Origin: Pedobacter roseus
GTDB taxonomy: Bacteria; Bacteroidota; Bacteroidia; Sphingobacteriales; Sphingobacteriaceae
Direction: 5' to 3'
Length of the DNA stretch: 64,000 bases
NCBI RefSeq assembly: GCF_014395225.1
Contig: NZ_CP060723.1
Location: 310,001 to 374,000 of the forward strand
Shown here: positions 9,294 to 18,000 of the stretch, piece after piece
How positions within the stretch are numbered: position 1 is the first letter of the stretch
How the letters are laid out: the number at the start of each line of letters is the position of its first letter
Program-made: the position numbers and the translations under genes
The notes under the pieces: model-generated
Database searches by the model: none
The model's input: the letters and a program-made list of their open reading frames with translations, nothing else
What the model was told of the DNA's origin: nothing

Positions 9294-10373
9294 ATGAAAA
9301 AACGATATAAACTACTAAGTATCCTTATTATTGCCTTAGTTTTTGTTGCTGATCTACATGCGCAGTCTACCGCGCATGTAGCGGCAAATATTGAGGGACT
9401 AAATGATGGGAAAATCATATTTTCTTACGAATTAAACGATGTGCTTTATCAAGATTCTGTTCAGGCAGATAAAGGCATTTTTTCGAGGAAAATAGCTGTT
9501 ACAGAATCGGTGCGCTGTACATTGTCCAATTCTGTTAACAAACAGATTAACATATTTGTGCTCGAAAAAGGTTCGGTTACCATTAATGGCGAAATCGGAA
9601 AGTTTTACGAACTGAACCTCTCCGGATCGAAAGAAAACGATCTTTTAAACGCATACAAAACCGCACTTTACGCTTCGCCAGATAAAAAACCGAAACCTAC
9701 CGGCGATGAAGAAAACGATAAAAAAGCAACCAAAGATTTTGTTTCAAAACAGCAGATCTTTAAAGACAGTGTGCTTTCCACATTCGTTCATGCACATCCA
9801 GGCCAAATTGCCGCCGCCATTGCTATTTTAGATCTTTATGTAACCTATCCCGATAGGCCAAAAGCAGCGCTAAATTTCAAATTGTTAACTAATCAGGTGC
9901 AACAGAGCAGTTATGGCAAACGGATTAAAACCTTTATTGATGCGGCGGTAAATACCAAAAACGGTGCTGTTGCGGCAAACTTTTCTTTAGCTGATAAAAA
10001 TGGTAAACGATTTACGTTAGCTGATTTTAAGGGTAAATATGTGCTGATCGATTTTTGGGCAAGTTGGTGTATGCCGTGCAGAAAAGAACATCCAAATTTA
10101 ATCAGCGCCTATAATCATTATAAAGATAAAGGCTTTACCATTGTTGGTTTATCAATGGACAGTTCGAAAGAAAATTGGTTAATGGCTGTAGAGCAGGATA
10201 AATTACCCTGGTTGCAATTAAACGATCCAAAAACAACCGGTGGTGCAGCTGCAGAAATCTATGGCGTTAAAAGCCTGCCCGCAAATTTTCTGATAGATCC
10301 CACTGGAAAAATAGTTGCAAGCAATTTAAGGGGTGATGCCCTTGAGCTAAAGCTTAAAGAACTTTTACATTAA
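9294..10373 (+). CDS. TlpA-family thiol-disulfide protein with DUF4369 domain
   Basis: Periplasmic thioredoxin-like protein, 359 residues. A signal peptide ends near residue 23 (FVADLHAQS). An N-terminal DUF4369-like beta domain covers about 27-115, a helical linker about 115-215, and the TlpA/AhpC-TSA thioredoxin fold about 220-359. The redox site WCMPC has Cys259 and Cys262, preceded by GKYVLIDFWASW and followed by the cis-proline segment VKSLPANFLIDPTG. Such proteins reduce or isomerise disulfides, and in Bacteroidetes they often close SusCD operons. It is the last gene of the unit; a strong hairpin terminator follows. Confidence 0.92.
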   Translation: MKKRYKLLSILIIALVFVADLHAQSTAHVAANIEGLNDGKIIFSYELNDVLYQDSVQADKGIFSRKIAVTESVRCTLSNSVNKQINIFVLEKGSVTINGEIGKFYELNLSGSKENDLLNAYKTALYASPDKKPKPTGDEENDKKATKDFVSKQQIFKDSVLSTFVHAHPGQIAAAIAILDLYVTYPDRPKAALNFKLLTNQVQQSSYGKRIKTFIDAAVNTKNGAVAANFSLADKNGKRFTLADFKGKYVLIDFWASWCMPCRKEHPNLISAYNHYKDKGFTIVGLSMDSSKENWLMAVEQDKLPWLQLNDPKTTGGAAAEIYGVKSLPANFLIDPTGKIVASNLRGDALELKLKELLH

Positions 10374-10403
10374 GTTAGTGTAATTGATAGATAGTTAATG
10401 ACT

Positions 10404-10438
10404 AAACGCAGATGGTGGATGCCTCTGCGTTTTTTTTA
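10404..10438 (+). terminator. rho-independent terminator of the first import operon
   Basis: ACGCAGA (10406-10412) pairs exactly with TCTGCGT (10424-10430) around an 11-base loop and is followed by an eight-base T run. It lies 31 bases after the TlpA-type gene. Confidence 0.85.
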
Positions 10439-10446
10439 TTTATACA

Positions 10447-10476
10447 AAAACCGGTTACGATGAAATAACCGGTTTT
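10447..10476 (-). terminator. perfect 11-bp hairpin, terminator for the convergent gene
   Basis: AAAACCGGTTA (10447-10457) and TAACCGGTTTT (10466-10476) are perfect inverted repeats with an eight-base loop. Read on the minus strand, the hairpin follows the barrel-protein gene and ends in five T residues. It could also act as a second stop for the plus-strand operon. Confidence 0.7.
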
Positions 10477-10510
10477 GCAATGTTAAATTTGGATTGGAAA
10501 TATTGTGGAA

Positions 10511-11104
10511 TTAGAACATGTAAAACAAACTCGCCTGTGCAACATTGTTTTTCAAGTCAGGACTAATATTCCCCAGTTTAAAGTCGCCTACTTTTTGTAA
10601 GCCTGCAATGTACCTGGCCCCAATACCAAAACCGCTTTTGGTTTGGAAGCCGATACCACCCACAGCACCTATATCGAGCTTTTTAGAGAAATTATTGCCA
10701 TTTAAACCTTCTAAATCTTCTTTAACGCGGAAACCAACCTGGGTACCGGCTTCAACATACAGGCCAAATTTTGTTTTGTATTTCAATAAAACCGGAACAC
10801 TTGCATAATAAAGCTTGATGTCCTGTCCACCAAAATTGCTGTTGGTTGTTTTTGCGCCCTGGGTAGAGAACAAGAATTCTTGCTGTACAGAGAAACCCTC
10901 CGAAATTCTAAAATTTACAATGGCTCCTGCATGAAAACCAACCAGGCCTTCCGTTTCGAAATTAGCATCGGTAAAATCACTGTAATTTACACCTCCCTTT
11001 AGTCCAAAACTTAGACGGTTAACAATGTTTTTCATCATACTCTGACTATAAGCACCTGTAGATACTAAAACAAAACAAATACAAACTAGGATTAACTTTT
11101 TCAT
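10511..11104 (-). CDS. PorT-like outer-membrane beta-barrel protein
   Basis: Predicted small outer-membrane barrel, 197 residues from the ATG at 11104 (MKKLILVCICFVLVSTGAYS), a good signal peptide. An upstream in-frame ATG at 11161 would add 19 charged residues before the signal and falls in the inferred promoter, so I prefer 11104. The mature protein alternates beta strands typical of the outer-membrane beta-barrel family: RLSFGLKGGVNYSDF, GLVGFHAGAIVNFRISEGFSVQQEFLF, SVPVLLKYKTKFGLYVEAGTQVGF, ending in ASLFYMF. Function unknown; PorT-like proteins range from secretion accessories to simple porin-like proteins. The same promoter architecture as the neighbouring two-component genes suggests it is their target. 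Confidence 0.82.
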   Translation of the reverse strand: MKKLILVCICFVLVSTGAYSQSMMKNIVNRLSFGLKGGVNYSDFTDANFETEGLVGFHAGAIVNFRISEGFSVQQEFLFSTQGAKTTNSNFGGQDIKLYYASVPVLLKYKTKFGLYVEAGTQVGFRVKEDLEGLNGNNFSKKLDIGAVGGIGFQTKSGFGIGARYIAGLQKVGDFKLGNISPDLKNNVAQASLFYMF

Positions 11105-11158
11105 TATCTTTTCTTTAATTTTTTTTGGGCCGTCACGACCATTAATTTTTTCTTTGGT

Positions 11159-11249
11159 CAAAGGTGGATTTTATATCCTTTAGCCTCAAGCTAAATGATG
11201 CCGAAACGGGCAAAATAGGGACTGAACGTAACAGTTAAGCCATTGAAAA
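11159..11249 (-). promoter_or_regulatory. promoter with three 21-bp-phased repeats (putative LytTR sites)
   Basis: On the minus strand a near-consensus -7 box CACCTTTG (TAnnTTTG with one mismatch) lies at 11166-11159. Upstream of it, on the plus strand, are TGCCGAAAC (11199-11207), GACTGAACG (11220-11228) and CATTGAAAA (11241-11249), spaced exactly 21 bp. The 13-mer GAAACGGGCAAAA (11203-11215) recurs exactly at 13341-13353 before the histidine kinase gene. Direct repeats two helical turns apart are the known binding mode of LytTR domains; assignment to the adjacent regulator is inferred. Confidence 0.55.
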
Positions 11250-11298
11250 TTTTGAAAGAAATTGATGTTATTAATGATAAATTCTGATAGAAAGGTTG

Positions 11299-11345
11299 TC
11301 TTTCCCGCGCAGGCGGGAATCTTAAAGGCTATTGCATAATCGGTC
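11299..11345 (-). repeat. degenerate partial copy of the CGTCATTCCC/GGGAATGACG repeat
   Basis: In reverse orientation this stretch carries the right half of the repeat found at 27843, 36304 and 48650: a TAATGC-like start, TTAAGATTCCCGC and GCGGGAA, ending AAAGAC in place of AATGACG. The left half is missing. Confidence 0.6.
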
Positions 11346-11484
11346 GTCATCTGGATCCGATTGCTATCGGATGTAGTGCAACGGAATGGAGAGATCTTTT
11401 AACAAGATCCAAAGATTTCTTCCCGAATCTTCGGGATCGAAGTGAAGTTTAAAAAATTTTCGCCACTTCGGTAGAAATGACGAC
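11343..11484. repeat. second dispersed repeat family, ends GTCGTCAT/ATGACGAC
   Basis: An 8-bp terminal inverted repeat (11343-11350 and 11477-11484) bounds a 142-bp stretch. Inside are smaller hairpins (ATCCGATTGCTATCGGAT; TCCCGAATCTTCGGGA) and the words GGAATGGAGAGATC and GATCCAAAGATTTCTTC. A related degenerate copy is at 20021-20141. It occupies the gap between the regulator and barrel genes and has no coding potential. Confidence 0.55.
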
Positions 11485-11509
11485 CCAACTATTAATTATA
11501 CTCAAGTAA

Positions 11510-12274
11510 TTATACCTTCGCTAGCCATTCCAGAAATTGTGAAGCTTTACCTTTACTAACAATTACCTTTTCATCAAAGGCTATATTGAGGTTTACAGAG
11601 AGTTTTCGGGAAAAGAAACTCGACACATCAATGATGGCTTTTCGACAAATGAGGAACTGCCTGTTCGCCCTGAAAAAATAACTGCCTGACGATCTTTCGA
11701 GTTCATCCAGGTTCTTATTGGGATAATAACAGGTGCCAGAAAAAGTGATTAAATGTGTAATCTCGTTTTTCACGTAGAACATGGCAATATCTTCTATTTT
11801 TACAGGAATTATTTTATCCTTTGAATGTACGAGGATGGAAGAGGCCTTATGTTTTTCTTTAACGCCGAGCATTTGGAGCAAAGCATCATACTGTGGTGTC
11901 TGATCGGCCGAGAATACCCTTTTTAAATCTTTGTATTTCTGAAGTGCTGCTTCAAGCATCCCAATAGTAAAAGGTTTAAGGATATAATCTATTCCATTGG
12001 CTTTAAATGCATCCAAAGCATATTCATCATAAGCCGTGCAGAAAATAACCGGAACCGACATCGGCTGGGCAACAAATATTTCAAAGCTGAGTCCATCGCC
12101 AAGCTGTATATCGCTAAAAATAAGATCGGGAGCGCCCGCAGATTTGAAGTAACCAATAGATTCTTTTACGGATCGGAGCTGCACGAGTTCTGTCTCACTG
12201 CCCATCAGTTTCCTGATGTTCAATTCTAGATCATGCGCAACCACCTCCTCATCTTCAATAATTACTACCTTCAT
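11510..12274 (-). CDS. LytTR-family response regulator
   Basis: Cytoplasmic transcription regulator, 254 residues. The receiver domain covers residues 1-120, with acidic residues IEDEE at 7-10, phospho-acceptor Asp55 (LIFSDIQLGDG), the conserved threonine in FCTAYDE and lysine in YILKPF. The LytTR DNA-binding domain covers about 150-250 (ILVHSKDKIIPVKIEDIAMFYV, NKNLDELE, FFRANRQFLICRKAIIDV). It overlaps the end of the histidine kinase gene by 20 bases, so the two are translationally coupled. Likely targets are the three-repeat promoters at 11159-11249 and 13298-13387. Confidence 0.95.
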   Translation of the reverse strand: MKVVIIEDEEVVAHDLELNIRKLMGSETELVQLRSVKESIGYFKSAGAPDLIFSDIQLGDGLSFEIFVAQPMSVPVIFCTAYDEYALDAFKANGIDYILKPFTIGMLEAALQKYKDLKRVFSADQTPQYDALLQMLGVKEKHKASSILVHSKDKIIPVKIEDIAMFYVKNEITHLITFSGTCYYPNKNLDELERSSGSYFFRANRQFLICRKAIIDVSSFFSRKLSVNLNIAFDEKVIVSKGKASQFLEWLAKV

Positions 12275-13295
12275 GTTTTAACAATTTAATGCTCACAGAA
12301 AAGCATTTTTCATCTTCTTCTATGATAATGTCATCTCCACAGCACAGCTTATAACGTTCGGCAAGGTTGGCAAGGCCATAACTGGTAGAATCTAATTTTA
12401 TTTTTTTCTTCTGGATATTATTGCTGAAAATCAACCGGTCACCTGCCTGTACAATGGTAATATTTAAGGGATCTTGCTGGGTAAAATTATTGTGCTTGAT
12501 TGCATTTTCCAATAAAGGCTGCAGCGAAAAAGAGGGAAGATTGTACGCCTTTATTTCTTCGTAAGGTATCGCTATCGAGCAGTTTAATGCAGTGCCAAAA
12601 CGCATGCGCTGCATGGCCAGGTAATCGTTCAAAAGCTCGAGTTCCTCTTTTAAACCGGAGATATTTGAGGTATGGCGAAAAACCGACGCCCTTAAAAAGT
12701 TGGCCATGTGCACAATATAAGTGTCGGCAGTTTCCGTATCGCTGTGGTATAAAGCTTTAAGCGTATTCAGTGCGTTAAACAAAAAATGCGGCTGAATCTG
12801 TTGTTTAAGTAACAGGTTGGCTGCCTCTGCATTGGCCGTTTTCAATCTCGAAAGTTCCAGTTCCGAATAAAGCTTGTGCTCGTAAAGCAGAACCGAATCG
12901 TGGAGTACCAAAATCATGGTGTTAATAACGATACCAGATCCAACAAAAGCCAGAAACAGCCGGCCATCATTATAAAACCATTGGTGATTTGCAGCGCTGG
13001 CGATAATCGGCCATACCAAAAGGTAAATTGCAATACTGACGGGATAAGTAAGCACGTATCTAAACACCTTGAACTGTTTCGATTGCGGTTTGTAGAATCT
13101 ACTCAAAATACTCATGATAATCACGTTGGCAAAACCAACCGTGATTACACCCAATACCGTAAAAAGAGTGAAAAAATATTTTTTTGGGTCATCTGAGTTG
13201 TGCGAAATGATAATATGAAAAATGATGCCAATGATGGCCGCAAGTAAACCACTCAAAAGATTTAACCGTTTTATGGGCAGCTGCGCTTTCATCAT
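12255..13295 (-). CDS. LytS/YehU-type sensor histidine kinase
   Basis: Membrane sensor kinase of about 346 residues. Four hydrophobic segments fill the first 140 residues. A coiled linker follows, then the His_kinase domain with phospho-acceptor His in QIQPHFLFNALNTLKAL (about residue 170) and the ATPase part with FSLQPLLENAIKHNN (N box) and the weak glycine motif SYGLANLAERYKL. The segment 13298-13296 reads GTG and is part of the promoter box, so the start is the ATG at 13295 or 13292. With a -7 box ending at 13298, the transcript may be nearly leaderless. Its ligand is unknown. Confidence 0.93.
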   Translation of the reverse strand: MMKAQLPIKRLNLLSGLLAAIIGIIFHIIISHNSDDPKKYFFTLFTVLGVITVGFANVIIMSILSRFYKPQSKQFKVFRYVLTYPVSIAIYLLVWPIIASAANHQWFYNDGRLFLAFVGSGIVINTMILVLHDSVLLYEHKLYSELELSRLKTANAEAANLLLKQQIQPHFLFNALNTLKALYHSDTETADTYIVHMANFLRASVFRHTSNISGLKEELELLNDYLAMQRMRFGTALNCSIAIPYEEIKAYNLPSFSLQPLLENAIKHNNFTQQDPLNITIVQAGDRLIFSNNIQKKKIKLDSTSYGLANLAERYKLCCGDDIIIEEDEKCFSVSIKLLKHEGSNY

Positions 13296-13297
13296 CA

Positions 13298-13387
13298 CAA
13301 ATATACCAATTGCCGCTTAAGTTCTAACGGATTACTGATTGAAACGGGCAAAAGCAGGGTTGAAATGCCCGATTGATGGGTTGAAGT
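13298..13387 (-). promoter_or_regulatory. promoter of the kinase/regulator operon with three phased repeats
   Basis: On the minus strand TATATTTG (13305-13298) matches the Bacteroidetes -7 consensus TAnnTTTG exactly. Upstream, plus-strand words GATTGAAAC (13337-13345), GGTTGAAAT (13358-13366) and GGTTGAAGT (13379-13387) repeat at exactly 21 bp. The gap between box and first repeat is 31 bp, against 32 bp at the barrel-protein promoter. Autoregulation by the encoded LytTR regulator is inferred. Confidence 0.6.
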
Positions 13388-13452
13388 TATTTAAATACTT
13401 CTATTTTCCGATTCTCCTTTTAGAACGAATAAATGATTTATTAAAAATTAAT

Positions 13453-13460
13453 TATCTTTG
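13453..13460 (+). promoter_or_regulatory. candidate -7 promoter box TATCTTTG
   Basis: Exact match to TAnnTTTG in an AT-rich stretch about 250 bases before the hypothetical gene at 13707. No clear -33 TTTG partner. The rest of the 13388-13706 gap holds no gene I can support; a long leader is possible. Confidence 0.35.
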
Positions 13461-13706
13461 CCGCGTTCCTAATAGATCAATCTTTTTAATGTTTAGGAAA
13501 TATGACAGCATACTACAACATATCATCCCCTTCGCACATCGCCTAAAAAGCGATATTATCATGTAATTCCTTTAGTTTTTTGACCACCCGAATCGGTGTC
13601 CGTTTTACTACTGGGCTGCATTTAATTTCATGGCCAGGGGTATATCCTTATTCAGGGACGAATTGAGATCTACATTCAAGTTAAAAGAAAATTAAATGGA
13701 AGTCCG

Positions 13707-14432
13707 ATGGACATACATGAACTGCCGTACAGAATTAAATCTGCGCGGAGAAAAAAACGTCTGGTAAAAACAGATCAGGATAAACAATTAATCAGACTCT
13801 ATAAAAAGAGAAGCGAACTTTGGGAGCAGCAAAGAATGCTACCTATGGTGCCGCTCGAAAGCCCTTATCAAAGAGGATGGAAAAGATTTTTTGTTTTAAG
13901 GGCAGACATTGCCCATAGCCCGAGGGCCGACTTTTATAACACATTGCTCCATAAAATAAATACAGTTGAGCATCATCACGATAAATCTTTCAAACGGAAA
14001 AAACGCCGTAGGGGAAGGTATGGTTATGAGATCAGAAGGCAATCGTTACGCGAACTTACACCCTATCTGTGGCAAAGCAGTAAATTAAACCTTTCAGAAC
14101 AGGAAAAGGCATGTTTTACACAAGTAGAAACTTATGATGTTATAACCCGCCGGCAGGAAGTAAAGTATGTGTTTACTGAACCCTGGCGTTATACATTAAA
14201 AATTACACCACATATTATTACCCATAAAAAACTACTGAATAGCAATATTGAGCAGGAGCTCGATTATATAGAAAAATACATACAATGCAATAATTTGCGT
14301 GGCAGGATGCATGTATTGACCAATGGCAGAAGTGGTTATAGGTGGAAATATGGCTCGTTGGGAAAATACGATCATATTAAAAAGGTGCCAAAATACAGCA
14401 CAAAGGAAGCTTATTGTGAATTCGATTTTTAA
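13707..14432 (+). CDS. hypothetical basic protein, 241 residues
   Basis: I do not recognise this family. The protein is rich in Lys and Arg, with a basic cluster in KSFKRKKRRRGRYGYEIRRQSL (about residues 95-116), no signal peptide and no membrane segment. Aromatic residues are frequent (WKRFFVLRADIAHSP, EPWRYTLKITPH, GYRWKYGSLGKYDHIKK). This composition suggests a cytoplasmic nucleic-acid-associated protein, but no catalytic motif is visible. An upstream ATG at 13696 is out of frame. The gene stands alone, with gaps of about 400 and 590 bases on either side. That it is a real gene is likely; its role is unknown. Confidence 0.65.
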   Translation: MDIHELPYRIKSARRKKRLVKTDQDKQLIRLYKKRSELWEQQRMLPMVPLESPYQRGWKRFFVLRADIAHSPRADFYNTLLHKINTVEHHHDKSFKRKKRRRGRYGYEIRRQSLRELTPYLWQSSKLNLSEQEKACFTQVETYDVITRRQEVKYVFTEPWRYTLKITPHIITHKKLLNSNIEQELDYIEKYIQCNNLRGRMHVLTNGRSGYRWKYGSLGKYDHIKKVPKYSTKEAYCEFDF

Positions 14433-14749
14433 ATTCAACAGGCTTATTTACAAATGAGGGGAGAACTTTCAATTTTGTTGAGATAACTAAATGGTCAGGA
14501 TTTTTTTAAAAAAAAACTAAACCAATTTAAAATTTCTCAGATTTTCTGAACTAAAATTAAAAATAGTCTTAAATCTTGCATAGCATTAGCCCAGGGAACG
14601 ATATTTTTTGATTTTTAGTATGTATGTCTGTTCAAAAATTTTATTGTCTGTAAAAATAATCATACTGTATTCCGATCATTACGGTAAAGTAAGCCTTAAC
14701 AAACAAAATAATATTCTTGATTTTGTAGTAAAATAGTTAATATTGGGTA

Positions 14750-14765
14750 GATAAATCGTTTTATC
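14750..14765. promoter_or_regulatory. putative LacI-family operator, distal
   Basis: GATAAATCGTTTTATC is a 16-bp palindrome around a central CG with one mismatch. It agrees with the second site 207 bp downstream at 14 of 16 positions. A central CG and this length are typical of LacI/GalR-family operators. Confidence 0.5.
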
Positions 14766-14956
14766 CATAACCAAATATAATGAAGAGCCCAGGTACATTT
14801 ACTTCGTATTGTGCAGTGCACCCTTGTGTAGTTTACACCCCTGTATGTTTATCCTTTGCCAAATCCGTAATTGCAGGTTACCCCGTTGACTATTGCCTAA
14901 AGCCTTCTGATTAAATTATTGATGATTCAAGGTCAACTATTCTGTTTTGACTAGTT

Positions 14957-14972
14957 GATAAAACGTTTTACC
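14957..14972. promoter_or_regulatory. putative LacI-family operator, proximal
   Basis: GATAAAACGTTTTACC contains the perfect 12-bp palindrome TAAAACGTTTTA (14959-14970) 52 bases before the SusC start. With the distal site it could form a repression loop. A LacI-family gene lies at 25597 in the same window; whether it is the cognate regulator is not shown. Confidence 0.55.
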
Positions 14973-15024
14973 CATTGGGGTGAATAATAGATAATTAACT
15001 AAACATTAACTAAAGCAAAACTAA

Positions 15025-18000
15025 ATGAAAATCAATCTACTCAAGATTTCAGGGCTTTCTGTGCTTTTTCTGCTCAACAGTCCCGCATTTTCGATGAATC
15101 CGGTTGCCGCAAAATCGAAGCGGCTTTCTGATTTGGATGTGCCTTTTGGCCACATTCAGAACCGGAAAGTAATCACCGGAACCGTATTGGATGAAAAAAA
15201 CTTGCCTATCCCGGGGGTTGGCATCAAAAACATCACATCGGGTAAAACAGCAGTGACAGATGAGTCTGGTAAATTCAGTATCGAGGCCAATCCTGGCGAG
15301 GTGATCCGCTTTTCGTACGTGGGTTATCAGAACAAAGATGTCACAGTAGGGGAGCAGAACAACCTGAGCGTTAAAATGGCAGTTGCCGAAGCCAGTAAAC
15401 TGGATGATGTTGTGGTAATCGGTTATGGTACCGTAAAAAAGAGTGACCTTACCGGTTCTGTTGGGGTGGTAAAGGCCAGCGAACTGCAAGAACGCCCGGC
15501 ACCATCGTTAAACCAGGCATTGGCCGGACGTATTTCGGGTGTACAGGTAAATACCAACTCAGGGAGGCCAGGCGGACAAACCAATATCAAAATCAGGGGT
15601 TTCAGTTCCATCAATACCAGTAACAACCCGCTATATGTGGTAGACGGGGTTGCATTACCGGTAACTACCCAAACACAGAATAGTAACGCCATTGATTTTA
15701 TCAACCCCAGCGATATTGCATCGGTAGAGGTATTAAAAGATGCTTCTTCTACCGCAATCTACGGTGCAAGAGGTGCAAACGGGGTAATTTTGATCACCAC
15801 CAAAAAAGGGACGTCCAACTCGCAGCGCGTTACCTATGATGCTGATTTTGGAATCAATACCTTAGCGGCACACCATGTTAAAATGCTTGATGCGAATGAA
15901 TATGTAAAAGTTCAGGATCTGGCTTACGATAACATAAAGGTATACGATCCGGTAGGATGGGCTGCAGGAAACTATGCTTCAACACCGGTTCCTAAAGCAG
16001 CAAGAATTGCCTTGCCACAGTTTTTTGATGGTAACGGAAACCCGTTGTATAATACCGATTGGTTAAAAGAATCTACGCAGAATAAACTTTCTCAAAATCA
16101 CCAGTTAGGTTTTACAGGTGGAACCGAAAACAATACCTATGGGGTTTTTGTGGGCTACCGCGATGATGAAGGACTTTTGTTAAATTCTTATTTAAAACGT
16201 TATTCGGGCAGATTTAATTTCGAAAGTAAAATTAAAACCTGGTTAAAAGTGGGTGGTAATTTAAGCTACAATAACCAAAACGAAAACATTGTAGATCAGG
16301 GAACAGGTGGATTAAACTCGGTGCGTATGATCACTGAAGCTTTTCCATTCCTTCCTATAAAACTAGCTGATGGTAAATGGGGCGATAATAAACTCATCCC
16401 ATGGGCCGAAGGAGGTTCTAACCCGGTTCATATTCTAACTGATCAGCGTTATGGCATGGTAACACAAACCTCATTGGGAAGTGTTTATTCGACCATCAGT
16501 TTCAGCAAGGATCTTGAATTCCGTACCCAGTTGGGTGCCAATATTGTAAGCCGTAACATCAATGAGTACAACGCTAAACAATTATATGGTATTTCTGACG
16601 GGCAGAACGGAACGGCTAACGTAACCAATGATAGGGAAACTTTCTGGTCGTTAGAGAATTACTTAACCTATAACAAACGTTTTGCCGAGTCGCATGCCAT
16701 TAATGCTTTATTGGGTATTTCTTGGCAGGCTACCAATTTCTTCAGCAATACGAGTCATGCCGAAAACTTTGTGACCGATTTTTACGGCAATAACAATATG
16801 GGTTCAGGTAGTAAATCCATCACTGTTGGGTCGAGTCGCAACCGCTCTGCTTTTAACTCTTACTTTGGAAGGGTAAATTATGCCTTTCAGGACAAATACC
16901 TCGTAACAGTTACCGGTAGGGTAGATGGATCGTCGAAATTTGGTGATAACCATAAATTTGCCTTTTTCCCTTCGGCAGCCTTGGCCTGGAAAGCTTCAGA
17001 CGAAGATTTTCTTAAAGGAAACAAAACCATTTCTAACTTAAAATTAAGGACCAGTTATGGCTTAAGCGGTAACTCTGAACTCCCTGCTTATCAATCACTG
17101 GCCACTTTGGTTAACAACTCGGCCATTATTAACGATACCAGGGTAACCGGAATCGGAATCGGCAGGCTGGCAAATCCTGACCTGGTTTGGGAAAAAACCG
17201 CGCAGGTTGATGCTGGCGTGGAACTGGGTTTATTCAACAACCGTATTAATTTAGAAGCCGATCTTTACTACAGAAAAACAACTGATATGTTATTGGATGC
17301 GCCGGTACCACGAACTTCGGGTTTTTCGGTAATCAGAAAAAATGTGGGTTCGATGCAGAACAAAGGTTTGGATTTAGGCATCAATACGGTGAATATTCAA
17401 ACGGATGATTTTACCTGGAAAACAACCTTCAATATCTCCCTTAACCGTAATAAAGTGCTTTCTTTGGCTACCCCGGATGATATTTTTGGTGTAGGTAACC
17501 CGAATTTCACTAACCAAACGGGTATTATCCGGGTTGGTGAGCCTGTAGGTTCGTTCTGGGGATTGGTACGTTTAGGTACCTGGAGCGAGGCTGAAAGGGC
17601 TGAAGCTGCAAAGTATGTAAGCTACCGCGGTGGTAAAACATTATTACCGGGCGATATTAAATACCTGGATGTAAACGGTGACCATGCCATTACTGATGCC
17701 GACCGTCAGATTATCGGTAACGGAACACCAAAAGGATGGGGATCATTCTCTAACTCCTTCCGTTATAAAAATTTAGACCTGATTGTAGAACTTCAATATT
17801 CTTATGGAAACGATGTATTGAACATGACACACCACTCTGGTGAAGACAGACAGGTACAGGCCAATAGTTTTGCAAGTGTATTGAATGCCTGGACACCACA
17901 GAACCAGGATACGCCGATTGCAGCCATCAGGGATCAGGCTGCTGGTTATGTAACTAACGTGGATACCCACTGGCTGGAAGATGGTTCTTTCATCCGTGGT

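Larger units (their letters stand above)
14433..15024. other. 592-bp gap upstream of SusC pair 2
   Basis: AT-rich gap without a supportable gene. It holds two LacI-type palindromes (14750-14765 and 14957-14972, listed separately). No exact TAnnTTTG box was found; TATCCTTTG near 14850 has one base too many between TA and TTTG. Confidence 0.5.

Noticed and set aside
10511..11161. Longer start for the barrel protein at 11161
   Set aside because: It would place charged residues before the signal peptide and lies at the inferred promoter box.
13339..13566. 75-residue open frame before the hypothetical gene
   Set aside because: It runs across the phased repeats and the TATCTTTG box, and its composition is that of AT-rich non-coding DNA.
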